DNA of 64,000 bases from Glandiceps talaboti. Its lineage: Eukaryota > Hemichordata > Enteropneusta > Spengelidae. Where the stretch lies: contig NC_135568.1 in NCBI RefSeq assembly GCF_964340395.1, positions 15,092,276-15,156,275 of the forward strand, read 5' to 3'. Shown piece by piece: positions 1 to 14,400 of this stretch; positions within the stretch are counted from its first letter, which is position 1; each line of letters begins with the position of its first letter. The position numbers were made by a program, and so were the translations under genes. The notes beneath the pieces were generated by a model, which was not told the DNA's origin, did no database searches, and worked only from the letters and a program-made list of their open reading frames with translations.

Positions 1-189
1 ATATGTGTTTCTGATAACCCTACCAACCCTAGCCTGTACATATTTCATTAAACAATCACAGAAGGAGTATTCTGACTAACATTTGCTAGAAATTGGTACT
101 TTTGCAAGAAAGTTACCAAAGACAATCTTGCAAGACGAGTTGAATGATATGGTGTTTGATTGAGGTTTTATAAATACACCAGTAAAATT

Positions 190-480
190 ATATTTTTTGC
201 GGAAAAAGTACCAATTTTCTTCCAAGATCGCCTAATGTTTCTGGAAAAAGTTTCAACATCTCGCAACCATTGTCGACTTTTTTGGAAAACATATCTGATT
301 CAATATCTTTTGAGAGAGCCTTCTTTTCTGGAAAAAAATTTCAATTACATTTGTACTTGTAATCATTGTCTAGTTTTATGGAAAAAGTCATAATTAAATT
401 CTTGCAATATTGTCTGTTTCTTTGGAAAAGTTTCAGTTTCTTGTAATTATTGTCTACTTTTCATGAAAACGTATAAATTT
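190..480. repeat. Degenerate tandem repeat, about 45-60 bp period
   Basis: Segments containing a T-run, GGAAAA(A)GT, TTCA and ATTGTCTA recur near 195, 240, 285, 325, 375 and 420. They form an old, diverged tandem array in the first visible intron. No coding signal supports the open frame across it. Confidence 0.5.
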
Positions 481-578
481 TTATACTGTACATGTCTGAA
501 TGAGATGAAGTTATAACAAATTAATCACTGCAAACAAAACAAAACAAAACTTTTCTTTCAATTCCATTCTTCGGATAG

Positions 579-815
579 ATAACGAACCGCCAACTGTGAT
601 GTGTGTTGATCAAAGCATACCACGTTTCAAACTACCTGCTGAATATAATAACTATAGCGGCATCAGTTTCAGTGACAATGTTTACGACGATTCTGATATC
701 GAAATGACGTGTGCTCCTCCAGAAGGTAGTCAGTTTGCTGAGAGTGACACCCCTGTCAGTTGCGATTTCACTGACCCATCAAGCAATGTTTATCAGTGTA
801 ACTTTATTGTTACAG
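579..815 (+). CDS. Polycystin-1-like exon 1 (first seen): HYR domain 1
   Basis: This 237-nt exon is phase 1 at both ends, follows an AG at 577-578 and ends before a GTAGGT donor. It reads (D)NEPPTVMCVD near its start, SFSDNVYDDSDIEMTCAPP in the middle, and ends YQCNFIVTG. The pattern of a PP..C opening, a D..G/D cluster, a CxPP.GS.F segment and a closing C.F.V strand is the HYR (hyalin repeat) immunoglobulin-like fold, an extracellular adhesion module. Symmetrical phase 1 is typical of shuffled extracellular domains. Confidence 0.85.
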
Positions 816-3365
816 GTAGGTGAATCACTGACCTTTACTTTAAATTTACTTCAATTTAATTTATTCTTGCAGTATGTAGTTCTTGTTAAACGACCAAGGT
901 TTCTATGACTACGTGTTTGTACCGTTTTGCTTCTTCGTGTTGGAAGGCATTGTCAAGCTGTCCGTTTTATGGCGTAATTCATCTTAGGTGGGTAGGGGGG
1001 GGGGTGGTGGCGTTGGAGCTGAAGTGGTTGGGTTTAGTTATTCTTGTTTTTATCAAATGACCAGCAGTGGTCTATCATTTCCTTAAATATTGCTGATGAG
1101 TTTTGTAATAGTTATATGATACTTGAATTACTTTGACTCTATACTAATTTGAAATCAATATTCTTTAAACCTAGCTGCACTAGCTGTAACTGGGGTGTTA
1201 TTTTTTTGATCAGATGATCAACATTATATTCATTGAAAATTGTTCAAATACCAATAATTGGACATTGTATATGTTAATTAGAGGCAATATTATTATGTAC
1301 ATGTAGTATAAAGGTGAAATCGTGTTTCGGTGGGGTGCTGAAAATCAATTTGATCACTTACACAAATATGTTTATCCACACATGTGTCAATACTGTACGA
1401 TATCACAATTAAGTCATTATATCTAGTACTAAAGTTTCAGAAAAATGTACCAGTTGCAGCTAGTGCAGCCTTACCTTCATTTTCTTCACCAATCTCGGTA
1501 AACTTCTTTTAGGTATTCTTGTGCTTTTGTGTGTTTCTTATAAATTTTGCTTGTACAAATCAGTTAACCTCAGTAGCATAAAATAAAGTCAAGTACCCAA
1601 GTCACATGTGGGCATGTGCCCTGGGGGGGGGGTACTCGGGTGGGTAATGGGTACATATGTACCCTGGTGGACAAAATTTACAACCACAAATACTACAAAA
1701 AATCAAAAAGTAGGGGTCAAAAGTCTACATTTTAGCCAGAAACGGGGGTCAAAACTCTGCATTTAACCGACTACAACATTCACGGCGCTGCTCCAATCGT
1801 CCGAGTGGTCATGAGTTTGAACACTTTTGATACACTTTCACATGACACGTGCATGCTCTAGTCATCGCTAGGTCATTGGCTGCCGGGGGTGCCTATTTCC
1901 GATAAAGATGACTGAAAACAACCCGTGGAAACAACCTTGTTCAAAATATGGGGTTTAAGGTATACATAGAAGTGGCCGTATGGATGATGGATGCGAATAC
2001 TTAATACGTGATTGGTTCAAGCAAACTTTCCTATTTCACCAGTTGATTATATGATGAAAAAGAGAGTCATTCAAATACTCTTCAAATATAATTTTTTACT
2101 TTCAATGATGTTTTTATGGTTCTTATCAGGTATAGTATTGGAACTGATTTGCCCGGAGAACATTTGGAAAACTGTACCTGATATCTTCACTACACCAGAG
2201 AGTGCATATGTAGCAGTCAGCTGGGAACCACCATATACTTACAACCAGACTGATATCAAATTATTATGTACACATAAACCAGGGAGTAATTTCACACATG
2301 GCAATACAACTGTAACATATACTGTACAGGATGAAACAAGTTTGGATTATCTTGCAAGTTGTTCTTTCAACATAGAAGTTGAAAGTAAGTTCTCATTTAA
2401 GCTTGATAACTAGATAACAAAATTACCCCGCAATAGTCCCCAAACTTTCTGCTTAAGGCACCAGGCCAACAAAGTTGAATAACATAGTAAAGCTAATATG
2501 TGTTGGATGGGTCACATGGAATTTGCACCTCTCTGGTTCATCAAGGACATACATGTATATAAACAGGGGGACGTGCCACACCTTGATTCCTCTACAGCCA
2601 TTTGACAATTGAATTTTTAAGTCGCTTTTGTTGTTGATACTTTAGTATATTCAGATGCCATTTTATGTAGTGTTTCTCGAGTATGTTTTCCACACGAGAC
2701 ATAATCTGGCGTTGGTTAAAAATTGACAATTTTTTAGGCTATTTTATACAGAAATTTGAGCATTGATGAGGTCGAATATACATAGTTGAGTCAACACCTT
2801 TTTAACAGTACTGAGGCTATTGTTTCAAGAGGTATGAAGCTCCTAACTTTGTTTGTTTCCCAGAATGCCTCACAGCAGGCCTCTTCTAGGCCAGATTTGC
2901 CTATTCCTATAAATCAATTTTAGAGTTAGGTTGGGTATCTCAGGCAGGGAAAATGACTTAACCTAAAAAAATCGCAGCTATGATAAATTCACACCGCTTT
3001 TATTATGTGTGCTCCTCTTAAATTTACCACATGGTATCCCATTCTGGGATCGGCACAGTATCCCACAGGTTTTGTACTGGGTGCATACAGCTGTGCAGTT
3101 AGCAGCACAGTTTCTGCACAGAGATTGTTGCACAGCTTGTAAGTGAAAAATGCTGTCACACAAGTGCTGTGTTATTGAAATGTGATAACTTAAAGGCATA
3201 TGTCAAACTGTAATTTAACTTCCAAAGGTAATCAAGCTGGCCTCACATCATCTCTTATCTTTTTATCTTAACTGCACAACTTGAAACAAAGACGCGTTTT
3301 TTGCCGTGGCAGTTACATGATGGAAGAAATCATGAAATGAATACAGAAAAAAACTAAGAAATAAG

Positions 3366-3449
<84 letters not shown>

Positions 3450-6400
3450 TAATGAAAAATGTTCTTTTTCCTTAGTTAACGAAGCGCCATATGGTGGACG
3501 GTGTATCATACAAGCAACAGGTAAGAGGTATATGTAGAAGAGGCCATATGGAACATAAGTGGGTATATTTAGAATTTACAAAATAATATACACCACTGAA
3601 TTCCATGTTTATTATTCACTGAAATGCCAAATAAATTATCTGAATACCTAAAAAACACTTTCAGAAATGGCAGATGACTTAATTAGCATCACTATCCTCG
3701 CGACATTTTGCCAGGTGAAATTTGTATGTGTGTGCAAAACTCAAAGCACACAACTAAGTGCAAAATTTAACATGTTATTGTGATACAAGAGTAATACTTT
3801 AGTTTATTACTTAAAAAGAAAACACAGGTGAGACTGATCTTGTACTAACTGCATTGGTTGGTATCCAGTAAGTCTTCAAAAGTCACTTTCATCACAAGGA
3901 CTACATTGCTCGACTTCTCTAAAAATAAAACAAATGAAAGTATTCAAATTAGTCATAACGTTAAGTGGCCTCTATGCTGTGGTAAGTAATTCTGGGATTG
4001 GCACCAAATTACCCATGCTGATGTCACCAAGAATACAGTATTTGTATGTAAAATGTTTAATAGTTACACCTTACATGCTAATGAAGCGGAAACAATTCAA
4101 AGTGATAGACTGGGACACTGGTGACATCAGCATGGGTATTTGGGTGCCAATCCCATAATTCCCTACATTAGTGTACAGAGGGCCAGTTCATGGCAAATTT
4201 GAATAATTTTATTCTTGCGCTATGTAGAGTTGTGAAAGTGAATTTTTGAGACTCAGACTGGACATCAGTTAAAGGACCAGAGCTATGACAAAATCACTCT
4301 CGTTTATATTCCCCTTTAATCAAAACTTTACAATAGAACACTTTGCATCCCACAGAGAGAATAAACTGTTAAGCATCCATCTAAAGTTTGGTGATCTTTA
4401 TTTTGATTAGCAGACTTTGATCTTTTACAACAATTTAAAGTCACTTGTGTTGGATGGAAAGATGAAGGCTACAGTAAAGCGATATCTGCTCAGAATGTTG
4501 ACATCAACAATAACACCAATGGTTTAACTTACGAAATAAGAGCAAAGACTCCTGGTGATGAAACTCATGGACAACTTATATACACATCCAACAACTCAAC
4601 GTCACCTCCTCTATGCTTACCCCAGGGTCGACAGGAATCGGACTTTACCATTGCAGTTCTGATCAGCATCATCGACGTTTTTCAAGCATTTGATATCTTC
4701 ACTATACCTGTTAAGGTCAGTATGCATCATACGTTCATGCTTTGTTAGCCAAGATCATAATAATGTATTTTACAAATCTTGATGAAGCAGGACCAGCACA
4801 AGTTTTACTACATGACATATGTTTTATTTTGATTTGTCACAGGTCAATTTACCCATGACTAATGCAGAAATCGTGATGGAAATTGCTACAAACGGTGAAA
4901 TGCTGAATACAATATTGGAAAATGATGACAAGATGTTGATATACAATGTTTTATACATCTTAGCTGATATCATCTATATTTGTAACGAGGTAATGTTTTC
5001 AGGTCTTCTTTTTATTTCTCAATAAATAAAATTAGCAAGAAGAGTGGCATGATTGATATAGATAACATAATGTAGCTTCATTAGTACAGCATGTTTAAAA
5101 TAATTGTGATGTTCCACTTTATGAGACCAGTTGATGTGACACCAATCTCTGCTCAAGGCTTTCGGTAGATGGACCATAGGCATCACAATTGTTTTTAACT
5201 GGCAGTTCTAAAGTAGTGGTATCTAGCTATCAACCTTTGGAACTGCAACTAGTCTAGCATATTATATATTGTTATAGATGGTAGATTTCACCAACAAAAC
5301 TGAAGAGGTATTTGAAGGAAAAAACACAAAATTTAGGATAATGGAAACTTTCATCTTAATGTAAAGAATACATTCTTTGAAACCAGTTATAGCAACCTTG
5401 GGTTGTCAAAATTTGTCGATTTGTAAATAGGTCTCATTCACTTGCAGTGATTTCATCCAGGAAGTGATAGCAACTTGTACCTATATTAGTTTTGGTAACT
5501 TGTACCTATATTAATTTTGGTAACTTGTATCTATATTAATTTTGGTAACTTGTACCTATATTAATTTTGTCAACTTGTACCTATATTAGTTTTGGTAACT
5601 TGTACCTATATTAATTTTGGTAACTTGTACCTATATTAATTTTGGTAACTTGTACCTATATTAATTTTGGTAACTTGTACCTATATTAATTTTGGCAACT
5701 TGTACCTATATTAATTTTGGTAACTTGTACCTATATTAATTTTGGTAACTTGTACCTATATTAATTTTGGCAACCTGTACCTATATTAATTTTGGCAACT
5801 TGTACCTATATTTATTTTGGTAACTTGTATCTATATTAATTTTGGCAACTTGTACCTATATTAATTTTGGCAACCAGTACCTATATTAATTTTGGCAACT
5901 TGTACCTATATTTATTTTGGTAACTTGTATCTATATTAATTTTGGCAACTTGTACCTATATTAATTTTGGCAACTTGTAATTTTGGCAACTTGTACCTAT
6001 ATTAATTTTGACAACTCGTACCTATATTAATTTTGGCAACTTGTATCTATATTAATTTTGGCAACTTGTACCTATATTAATTTTGGTAACTTGTACCTAT
6101 ATTAATTTTGGCAACTCGTACCTATATTTATTTTGGTAACTTGTACCTATATTAATTTTGGTAACTTGTACCTATATTAATTTTGGCAACTTGTACCTAT
6201 ATTAATTTTGGTAACTTGTACCTATATTAATTTTGGTAACTTGTACCTATATTAATTTTGGTAACTTGTACCTATATTAGTTTTGGCAACCTGTACCTAT
6301 ATTAATTTTGGTAACTTGTACCTATATTAATTTTGGTAACTTGTACCTATATTAATTTTGGTAACTTGTACCTATATTAATTTTGGTAACTTGTACCTAT

Positions 6401-9400
6401 ATTAATTTTGGCAACTTGTACCTATATTAATTTTGGCAACTTGTACCTATATTAATTTTGGCAACTTGTACCTATATTAATTTTGGTAACTTGTACCTAT
6501 ACAACTATGGAATATAGAGCGTTGCGGTTGCTTGCACGAAGTGAGCTTCAAGCAGAGACAATTTAGGTAAAGACAACAAGATAAGTGACACAAAACAACA
6601 GCCGGTGCCTCTGATGTCGGTTGACGGAAAGCTTTATGATTTTGTTTATATCTGTCATGTTCTAAAATAAACTCCCACGGTGTTCTAGGACTGTTCATGC
6701 CGTCAACGTGACTTCCTTTACTCCTGATAACATTAGATTAGAATTAATTTTGGCAACCTGTACCTATATTAATTTTGGCAACTTGTACCTACATTAATTT
6801 TGGCAACTTGTACCTATATTAATTTTGGCAACTTGTACCTATATTAATTTTTAAAAACTGTCAATCAAGTCAGACACTGTATACAATTTTAATTAAATTG
6901 CTCTGAAATTGTTTATCATTTCAGGAATCATGCATGGAAGAATCAGTCGAAGCTGAACTGTTGACCAAGGTAACTTATACTATCTTGTACTTTTAGTAAC
7001 CCCAAAATCAAGGCAGGCAGACCATCTGTGCATCCGTCTGTAATACAACATTTCACAGACATATGCACTATTTGATTTCTGTTAATCTAAAACGATTAAA
7101 GTTTGACTGGACTTTTCCTTTAAAACTGCACTGGCTGTAACTGGAATATTATTTTTTGATTGGACAATCAACAATATATTTTATTGAAATCATGATCGAG
7201 TTGCAATGTTCATTTTAGGGTGTGGACCGAAAATTCAATTTGATAAAATTTATTATACCATATCATGTGTACATCAACTACACAATTGCCTACAGATGAT
7301 TCAATACTGTATAGAGTAAATGATATAATCATGATTCAGTTGTTAATAGTTAAAATAAATGTTGCAAAAACAACTTCCCAGGTGTACAAATTTTAAGAGC
7401 CTTATTCAGTTGAGTCATGATACCAACTGAAAATAAGGTAAAACTCGACCAATCCCAGTATTCACCAAATGAGTCTCATATGGGTTCACCATCACAGCTG
7501 GTAATTTCAAATTTTAAACATTTGTCTGTCATACAGCAGCAAAGGTTTAGGCTTGGTTGAGTGCATAAAATAGTACTAACACACATGTAGAAAATACCAG
7601 GACAATTCTCAGTTTAGAGACCTTCTTGTACATGTAATAGAGTATTAGTAAAACCAACATGATGTTGTGTCAAAAAAGTCTAAAATAGAAAATTTCACTT
7701 TAATACAGGGCGCATGGTGGATAATTGATACATTGGAAGAGGTCATGAGCACTGACTTGGACTTTAGTATCCAGGATACAGAAATTGTGGCCCAAACCTT
7801 AGCTGTCATAACAACTACTTGTACTTCAGACAGATTCACTTCAAAAAGTGAGGTATGTAAAATCAAAATGAGTTATAAGGATGTAAAGTAAACTAATTCA
7901 CAGTTGTCTGAACTTGTCTAGTTGTGAATCCCTGTTTTCTTTTTCCTTTCTTTGGTTTAATTACTTATTACTATAAATGCTTGTTTATAGAAATGCCATG
8001 TAGTTACATTGTACCCAACATTCATTTAGTATTTGATGTTTCTATATATTATGTGGAGTCGTGATGGGTGAATGGTTAGCGTGACCGGCTTGGAATCTAC
8101 AGGTTGCAGGTTTGAGCCCCATTGCTGCTGTTTGTTTCTGAGTGGCTAAAATCCTTGGGCAAGATTTGAACCACGACTGTGCCTCAGTCAACCCAGCTGT
8201 ATAATTGGGGACCTGGTAGGATGTACGTTGCAATGTGAAGGCTTTAATCCTTTAATCCTATGCACTTAAATGGCTGCAATGGATTGTATGCCCCCCCCCC
8301 CCCCGGGAGTTAAAAAAGTCTAAAGGACTGTTTTGCCGTTCTGATCTGAGCCTGTGGTAATAATTGCAAAGCGCTTTTGAACATGGCATGGGAAAGTGCT
8401 ATATAAGAATTCAACATTATTATTCCTCATCAAGTGAGAAAATTTCTCACTATGGACCAAATACAACCCATTGCAATTTACCTTTCAGTGGCTCTGTTTG
8501 ATATAACCTTGCAGAAACTAATAAGAAACTGCATATGCTACACTTTAAAGATAGCAAGATTAAATGAATACAGTTTCTTGTGGCATTTTGTCAAACTGAA
8601 ATGAATCGATATGCCACCATCAAATGCAAAACAAATGTCAAAACTTTGGTGCCCATGTGTCTTTCTCGTTGCATTATGTTTCAATGGTTTATTTCATTTA
8701 GGCAAATGTAACAAGAAATTGCTATCTTGCTATAGTGTAGAACATGCCATTTCATATTGATTTCTGAGTGGTTGTAACAAACAGAGTCGATGAATGGTAA
8801 CTTGAAAGTGCTGCAGCTGTGTTTTGATCATAAAGGACTCTACAAAGACTAATTTACACCTCCCAATTTAATAATATCTGCTAGTCTAGCATGTAAATTA
8901 ATAAAAATTACAATTTACAAAAAAATCATTTATATCATAGATGATAAAGAAAGCATCAGATATGATTGGAACAGCAACAACATCATTGCAGAGATTCATG
9001 GAAAACAACCCTGGTAGCTATATCAACAACACACCTGTAGAAAAGATCAGAAATGGTAAGTCGTACAATCTGTACAAACCTGATTTGTATTAGTGAAACT
9101 GCTATGCTCAATTATATTAATTACTGATAGCATTGGTCTCTTACCAAATCTCCTTTTTTCTCACTTATCTTTAGATCTTCTTCGTTCATCTTCTAATATG
9201 TTGTATGTGGTATATGATTCTACTGTACAAGATATTGGTGAAGTTGACAAGGTATGAGAACAAAGGCTAGCCGTCCAGCAAAATCTGACTAGTTTTTAAT
9301 AGAAAAGGCCAACTATACACTGGAGCAAGGCATTTGGGGAAACAAAAAAAGTTAGGAGCTAAAACGCATACAACAATAGTGTCAGTTTGGGGAGAGTTTT

Positions 9401-10053
9401 GTAGATAGTTAGCTGCAATTAATGTTTAGTCCCATAATGCCTTGCCCTTGTGGACAGTAGACCTCTTCCGCGTCAGATTTCCAATTTGTATTTAAAAGCA
9501 GTCAAGCCATGTAGAAGTTGGTGTAAATAACTTTTCTTGGTTCCCTAAACATAATTTGACTATATTTAGAGTTGTAGAGTGATGTGGAATGTTTATTCCC
9601 ATAATGCCTGGTTCCAGTCTACAGTAGACCTCTTCTAAGTCAGATTCCCAATTTGTGTGTAACTATATTTTAGAGCAGTCGAGCAATGTAGAATTTGTGG
9701 AAGTGAATTTTCTCGGTCCAAACTTTTTATGCATTATGTGGATAGCGGACAAACTATTAGCTCCGTTCTCAGTAAAAGCTGCAAGGAGCTTAGGGGTTAG
9801 GATTATTCTCCGCTGTGCATCGTCCATCCATCAACTTCCCTACTTTCGTCTTCTCCTCTAAAACTGGATGGTCAATTGGCCTGAAATTTGGTGTGTATGT
9901 GTCATGTGATGAGCAGATATGTTTGTTCAAGACAAGTTGATTGGGTTATCAATATGCAAATTAGGGGTAAAAACAGAATTTTTTTGTTATAATATAAAAG
10001 TACAATTATAGTTTACCAACTTTCTGTGTGAAATGTGTTCTATAGTGTGTGTA

Positions 10054-10105
<52 letters not shown>

Positions 10106-11379
10106 ATCATATGAAACCACTATAACAACTTTTAAATTATTACTTTGCTAAACCGAAACTGCATAGTGGAAGAGCTGAACAGCAGAACCACTTCTACACA
10201 TGTTACAAAAAAAACCCAAAAAACCCAGCAGTGCTATTCCAATGATAGGTCACTTGTAATTATTAAATTTTGCAAATCATTAATTTATGAAGTATTCCTT
10301 TACTAAATATATGTCACTTTTCTCTGATCCAGATAAAGGAACCTACAACTACTCTATTTGATGCAATTAGTACATGCCTTGATATTACTGTGATGGCAGC
10401 TGACATTGGTAATAACTTGGCTATGTACGAAGATGAATGGATTGTTGCCATGGCCGACAGACGTAGTAGAAGTGATTTCCATGGTAGCGAGCTAACATCT
10501 GAATTTGGCGGTTTCACTCTTCCTTCTGGCAATGAAAATGATAATGAAATCGAAATCATGACTGTAAAGGTAGGATACAAATGAAAGATTTGACAATTAG
10601 TTGGTGGGGAAGAGGCAAAAGAAGAAGAATGTGTACTAGGAACAGAATTGTCATTCCAATTATCATCTTATCCTTGGGCATTAGTATATGCAAAAGGCAT
10701 ACTGTCCAACTTTGCATACATGCGTCCTTGTCCACATGTATCTCTGGAATGTATGAGTCAATTTCTGATCAAATATTGTGCATATTTGCTTCATTTTGAT
10801 TTTTTGACCTTCATGTATCGCTGCATGAATGACTGCCATAAAAATTCACATGTATCATTAAATGTTTGTCTCTCCAACTTTGGAATCTTAATAGATAGTG
10901 ACCTCATTTGAGTGTCCAGACCATGTTATCCATGGTGAATGTTTTAATGAGACCTTGACCTTGGACTCTATGTTTAAATTCAAATGACCCAAAATATACC
11001 AAGTGTTCATGTATGCCATTGACATGAATGGACAAACCCACAGAAGCTGGCGCTGTTGCTTAGTTCACCACTAGAGGGTGACCTGAAGGGTTGCCTTGCG
11101 AGTGCGAAGCATTAGCGTGCTTCGTACTCACTAGGCAACCCTTCAGGTGGTGAACTTAGCAACAGTGACAGCTCCTGTGGACAAACCTGGCACAGCTGTC
11201 AGCTACTGTAGTCAATTTATGTACATCACCTTTTTAATTACCTTCGCAATAATGACCGAACGATAGCCATTCAGAATATTCAAACTGTCGGGGACTATGT
11301 TTTCGATTAAACTTTTTCTTTTCTTTTTCTTCACTACCATCTCACAATATCATCACCATCATCACATTAACAGAACGAG

Positions 11380-11423
<44 letters not shown>

Positions 11424-14400
11424 TTTATCATTATCATCATCATCATCATCACCATCATCATTGTCGTCCTTTCATTACAGTATTGAGACTAAATTAAGAT
11501 ATTCAAGTAAATACTATTACACAAAAAGTACTAGGATGAGCTCTTAGACAAATTTTGTAGAATACATTCTTCAATTGAATGATTTTACATTTACCAAATG
11601 CTCATTTTTCTTGAATTCTAATATGTTTCTCCCTTTCCATCATAGTTCATAGGCATTGCCATGAATCCAACCACATGGAACACCCCCAAACCATTAATAG
11701 GTTCACCTCTACTGTCTTTGGAAGTGCTTGATGAAACCAGAACCGGTGATCCACTGCCAGGAACTAATGTTCTTGAGATAAAACGTCAAGAAAGAGGTGA
11801 TAAACGTAAATCAGTAATTACCACAATTGAGACAAATCTGCTGATTGAGGAAAGGCTGTACTTTCAAATCAACGAATCAGAGCCAGAGAGCCTACTGACT
11901 TTAACCATTGATTCAGACAACCCGACTTCAGAGATTGACGTCTACGTCATGACCGATGTCTTACCTAAAGAAACCATGTATGACAACAAGTGGTCACTTA
12001 CTGGAGACTATCCAATGACAGTGTTCTACAACAATGATAACAAAGACATCCACTCATACAATCTGTTGATTACATTCGGTGAGTTATATGACAAAACCCC
12101 ATGGTGAGTGAGTGCATGTGTAGCATACTCAGGGTATTTGCATGAGTGTGTATAGTGTTCAGTGTGGTTGTACTTTCATGAGCTTAGTGATTGAAAGGCA
12201 CAAAACACTGCAAATATACATATAAACCTGAAGTACTCACACTGACACTCTTACAGGATGGGGTTATGTTCTTATTACACATATTTATCCTAAATAGTTT
12301 TCACTACATGTAGTTACAAAACAGACAAACTTTTAAAGACTTGGACTTCATATCAATGTTTCTCAAAAAGTATACTCTATCGCCAGAGGGATTCTATTGT
12401 ATTTTCCATGAATTAAAGTAAGGATGATAATAAGATTTGACAAAATAAAATTTTGTTATCTCTTCCCTTGCATGTCTAGGAAATTGGACACAAAATACTC
12501 AAACAGTAACTTTGAATGCAGGGTTTAAAATCTGCCGATATTGGGATGAAACTGATGAGGAATGGAAATCGGATGGATGCTGGGTAAGTACAAGTTTATA
12601 CTTCACTTTCTATTTTAATACAATATCACTTTGTAGTATCATATATTTATCATCTGTATTTTAGTTTTAACAAAAACTCTGATAATTTTGTTTATGAATA
12701 ACATTATACTGAGGTGTATGCAAATAACAAGAATGTTTTTGTTTTGTGATTATTTTTTATTGTCGGCACCAATTTTTTTGAGAGATTTTCTCATTATCCT
12801 TTTGAAATAATGCAGTGTGATGTAATATTACTAAGAAATAATTGATAAGTTAAATTTTTGCTGTTATATCATGTTAAAATAGTTAGGAATATGACCACAA
12901 GGGTGTGATTCTAGTTAACCATGACAGAGTTTGACAGCTTTGCATTGCTGATCATTCAGCCTGAATACAACAAGTAACACTGAGGTAAAAAAGCAATTTC
13001 TGTATGTGGTACACTCATTTATAGCATTCATATCAAGTATAAAAGTATACTGTTTCAATTGGTTTATTTACAAGCCTAGCATGTGGCCTTTCTGTGTGGT
13101 CAATTAGCAAATTAAACAGTACATGATGGTGTTTAGTCTTTGTTCTATACATCACTCATAATCAAAGAGGTCAACATGAATTTCCATCATTTCCTGATGT
13201 AAATGTTATTTCAAACGTAATAAAGACAAAGCAAGACTAAATGTAACAAAGTATTAACCAACGTCCTCTCACGCAATGCATCTTGGAACTGGAAAATCGA
13301 CTTTTGTGGTATCTACAGAAAATGCTTTACTTTGGTGTTATGGGTTGTAATATCTAACAAGTATGATCATGGCAATTGGCCATGTAATGCTTGTAGCTGG
13401 TGTACAGGAAATTGAAGTACTAACTAGCACAGTGACCCTTAGTGAAGTTCCTTAAGAACTGGTGTTCATGTTTGTAACTGTGTAATGATCATACCAGTAG
13501 GTATAGCTGAATTCTCTGTGTTGCAATGGCTTAATATACTCAATATATTAATCCATACAGCAGAGAATTGCCAAAGTCAAGTTTTAAAAAACATTATGCT
13601 TGAACAAGCTTATAGCAGTTATTTTTGGAAAGGTTGTTACGTATGTGGCCAATTGTACGGAGATGAAAATAATTTGAAAATAACGTGTAAAGGATGAAAG
13701 AATATTAGATATGCGTAATTTGTCGACGTCTCACAAAGATTCTGCATTCTATTCCAGCCTAGTGATCTTGTAACCAGTGACGGCACCATAGTATGTGAAT
13801 GCAGTCATCTGACCAAATTTGTTGCTGCTGATATTATTGTCCCTGTGAATACAATAGACTTCAGTACTGTGTTCACTAAAGGTATTACTGACAACTCGGT
13901 GGTGTTGTTAACGATATCAGCTTTCTTCATCGTTTATATATTGATTGTGATGTGGATGCGAAGAAAGGACAAACATGACTTGATTGAGGTACGTTTCATT
14001 ATATATTAAGCTTACTAAAAGTCTAATAGTAATAGCAAAATAAATCCAGTGCAATCCACTTTGTTTAAAGGGGAACTATTAGCTGAGTTATACACTTTGG
14101 GTGTAATTTAATGTACAGTACATATTTAGGCATTCATAGTATTCTACTTACTGATGCATACTTCACCATCACATGCAAACAATTGAACTTAAATCTTGTA
14201 TTAAGACATAATGATGTAATCACTGACATACTTTATTATATGTATATTATGTGTATTATTAAAATGTTGAGAAAACCACTACCATGCAATTGTAAATATT
14301 CCACAGTGCCAGAAGCCAGAATGTCATAGAAGGCATACAGATAAAAAAAAACATTTAGAATTTAATCATGGCTTAAGTATTTTCATGCCCCCCACCCAGA

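Noticed and set aside
5466-6855. CRISPR-like array
   Set aside because: Units follow each other without spacers and the genome is eukaryotic; it is a minisatellite.
8060-8130. Possible tRNA gene at the SINE head
   Set aside because: A and B box-like motifs are present but no cloverleaf can be formed from the arms and the body continues as a SINE.
11297-11497. Polyhistidine frame
   Set aside because: It is a CAT triplet repeat inside an intron.
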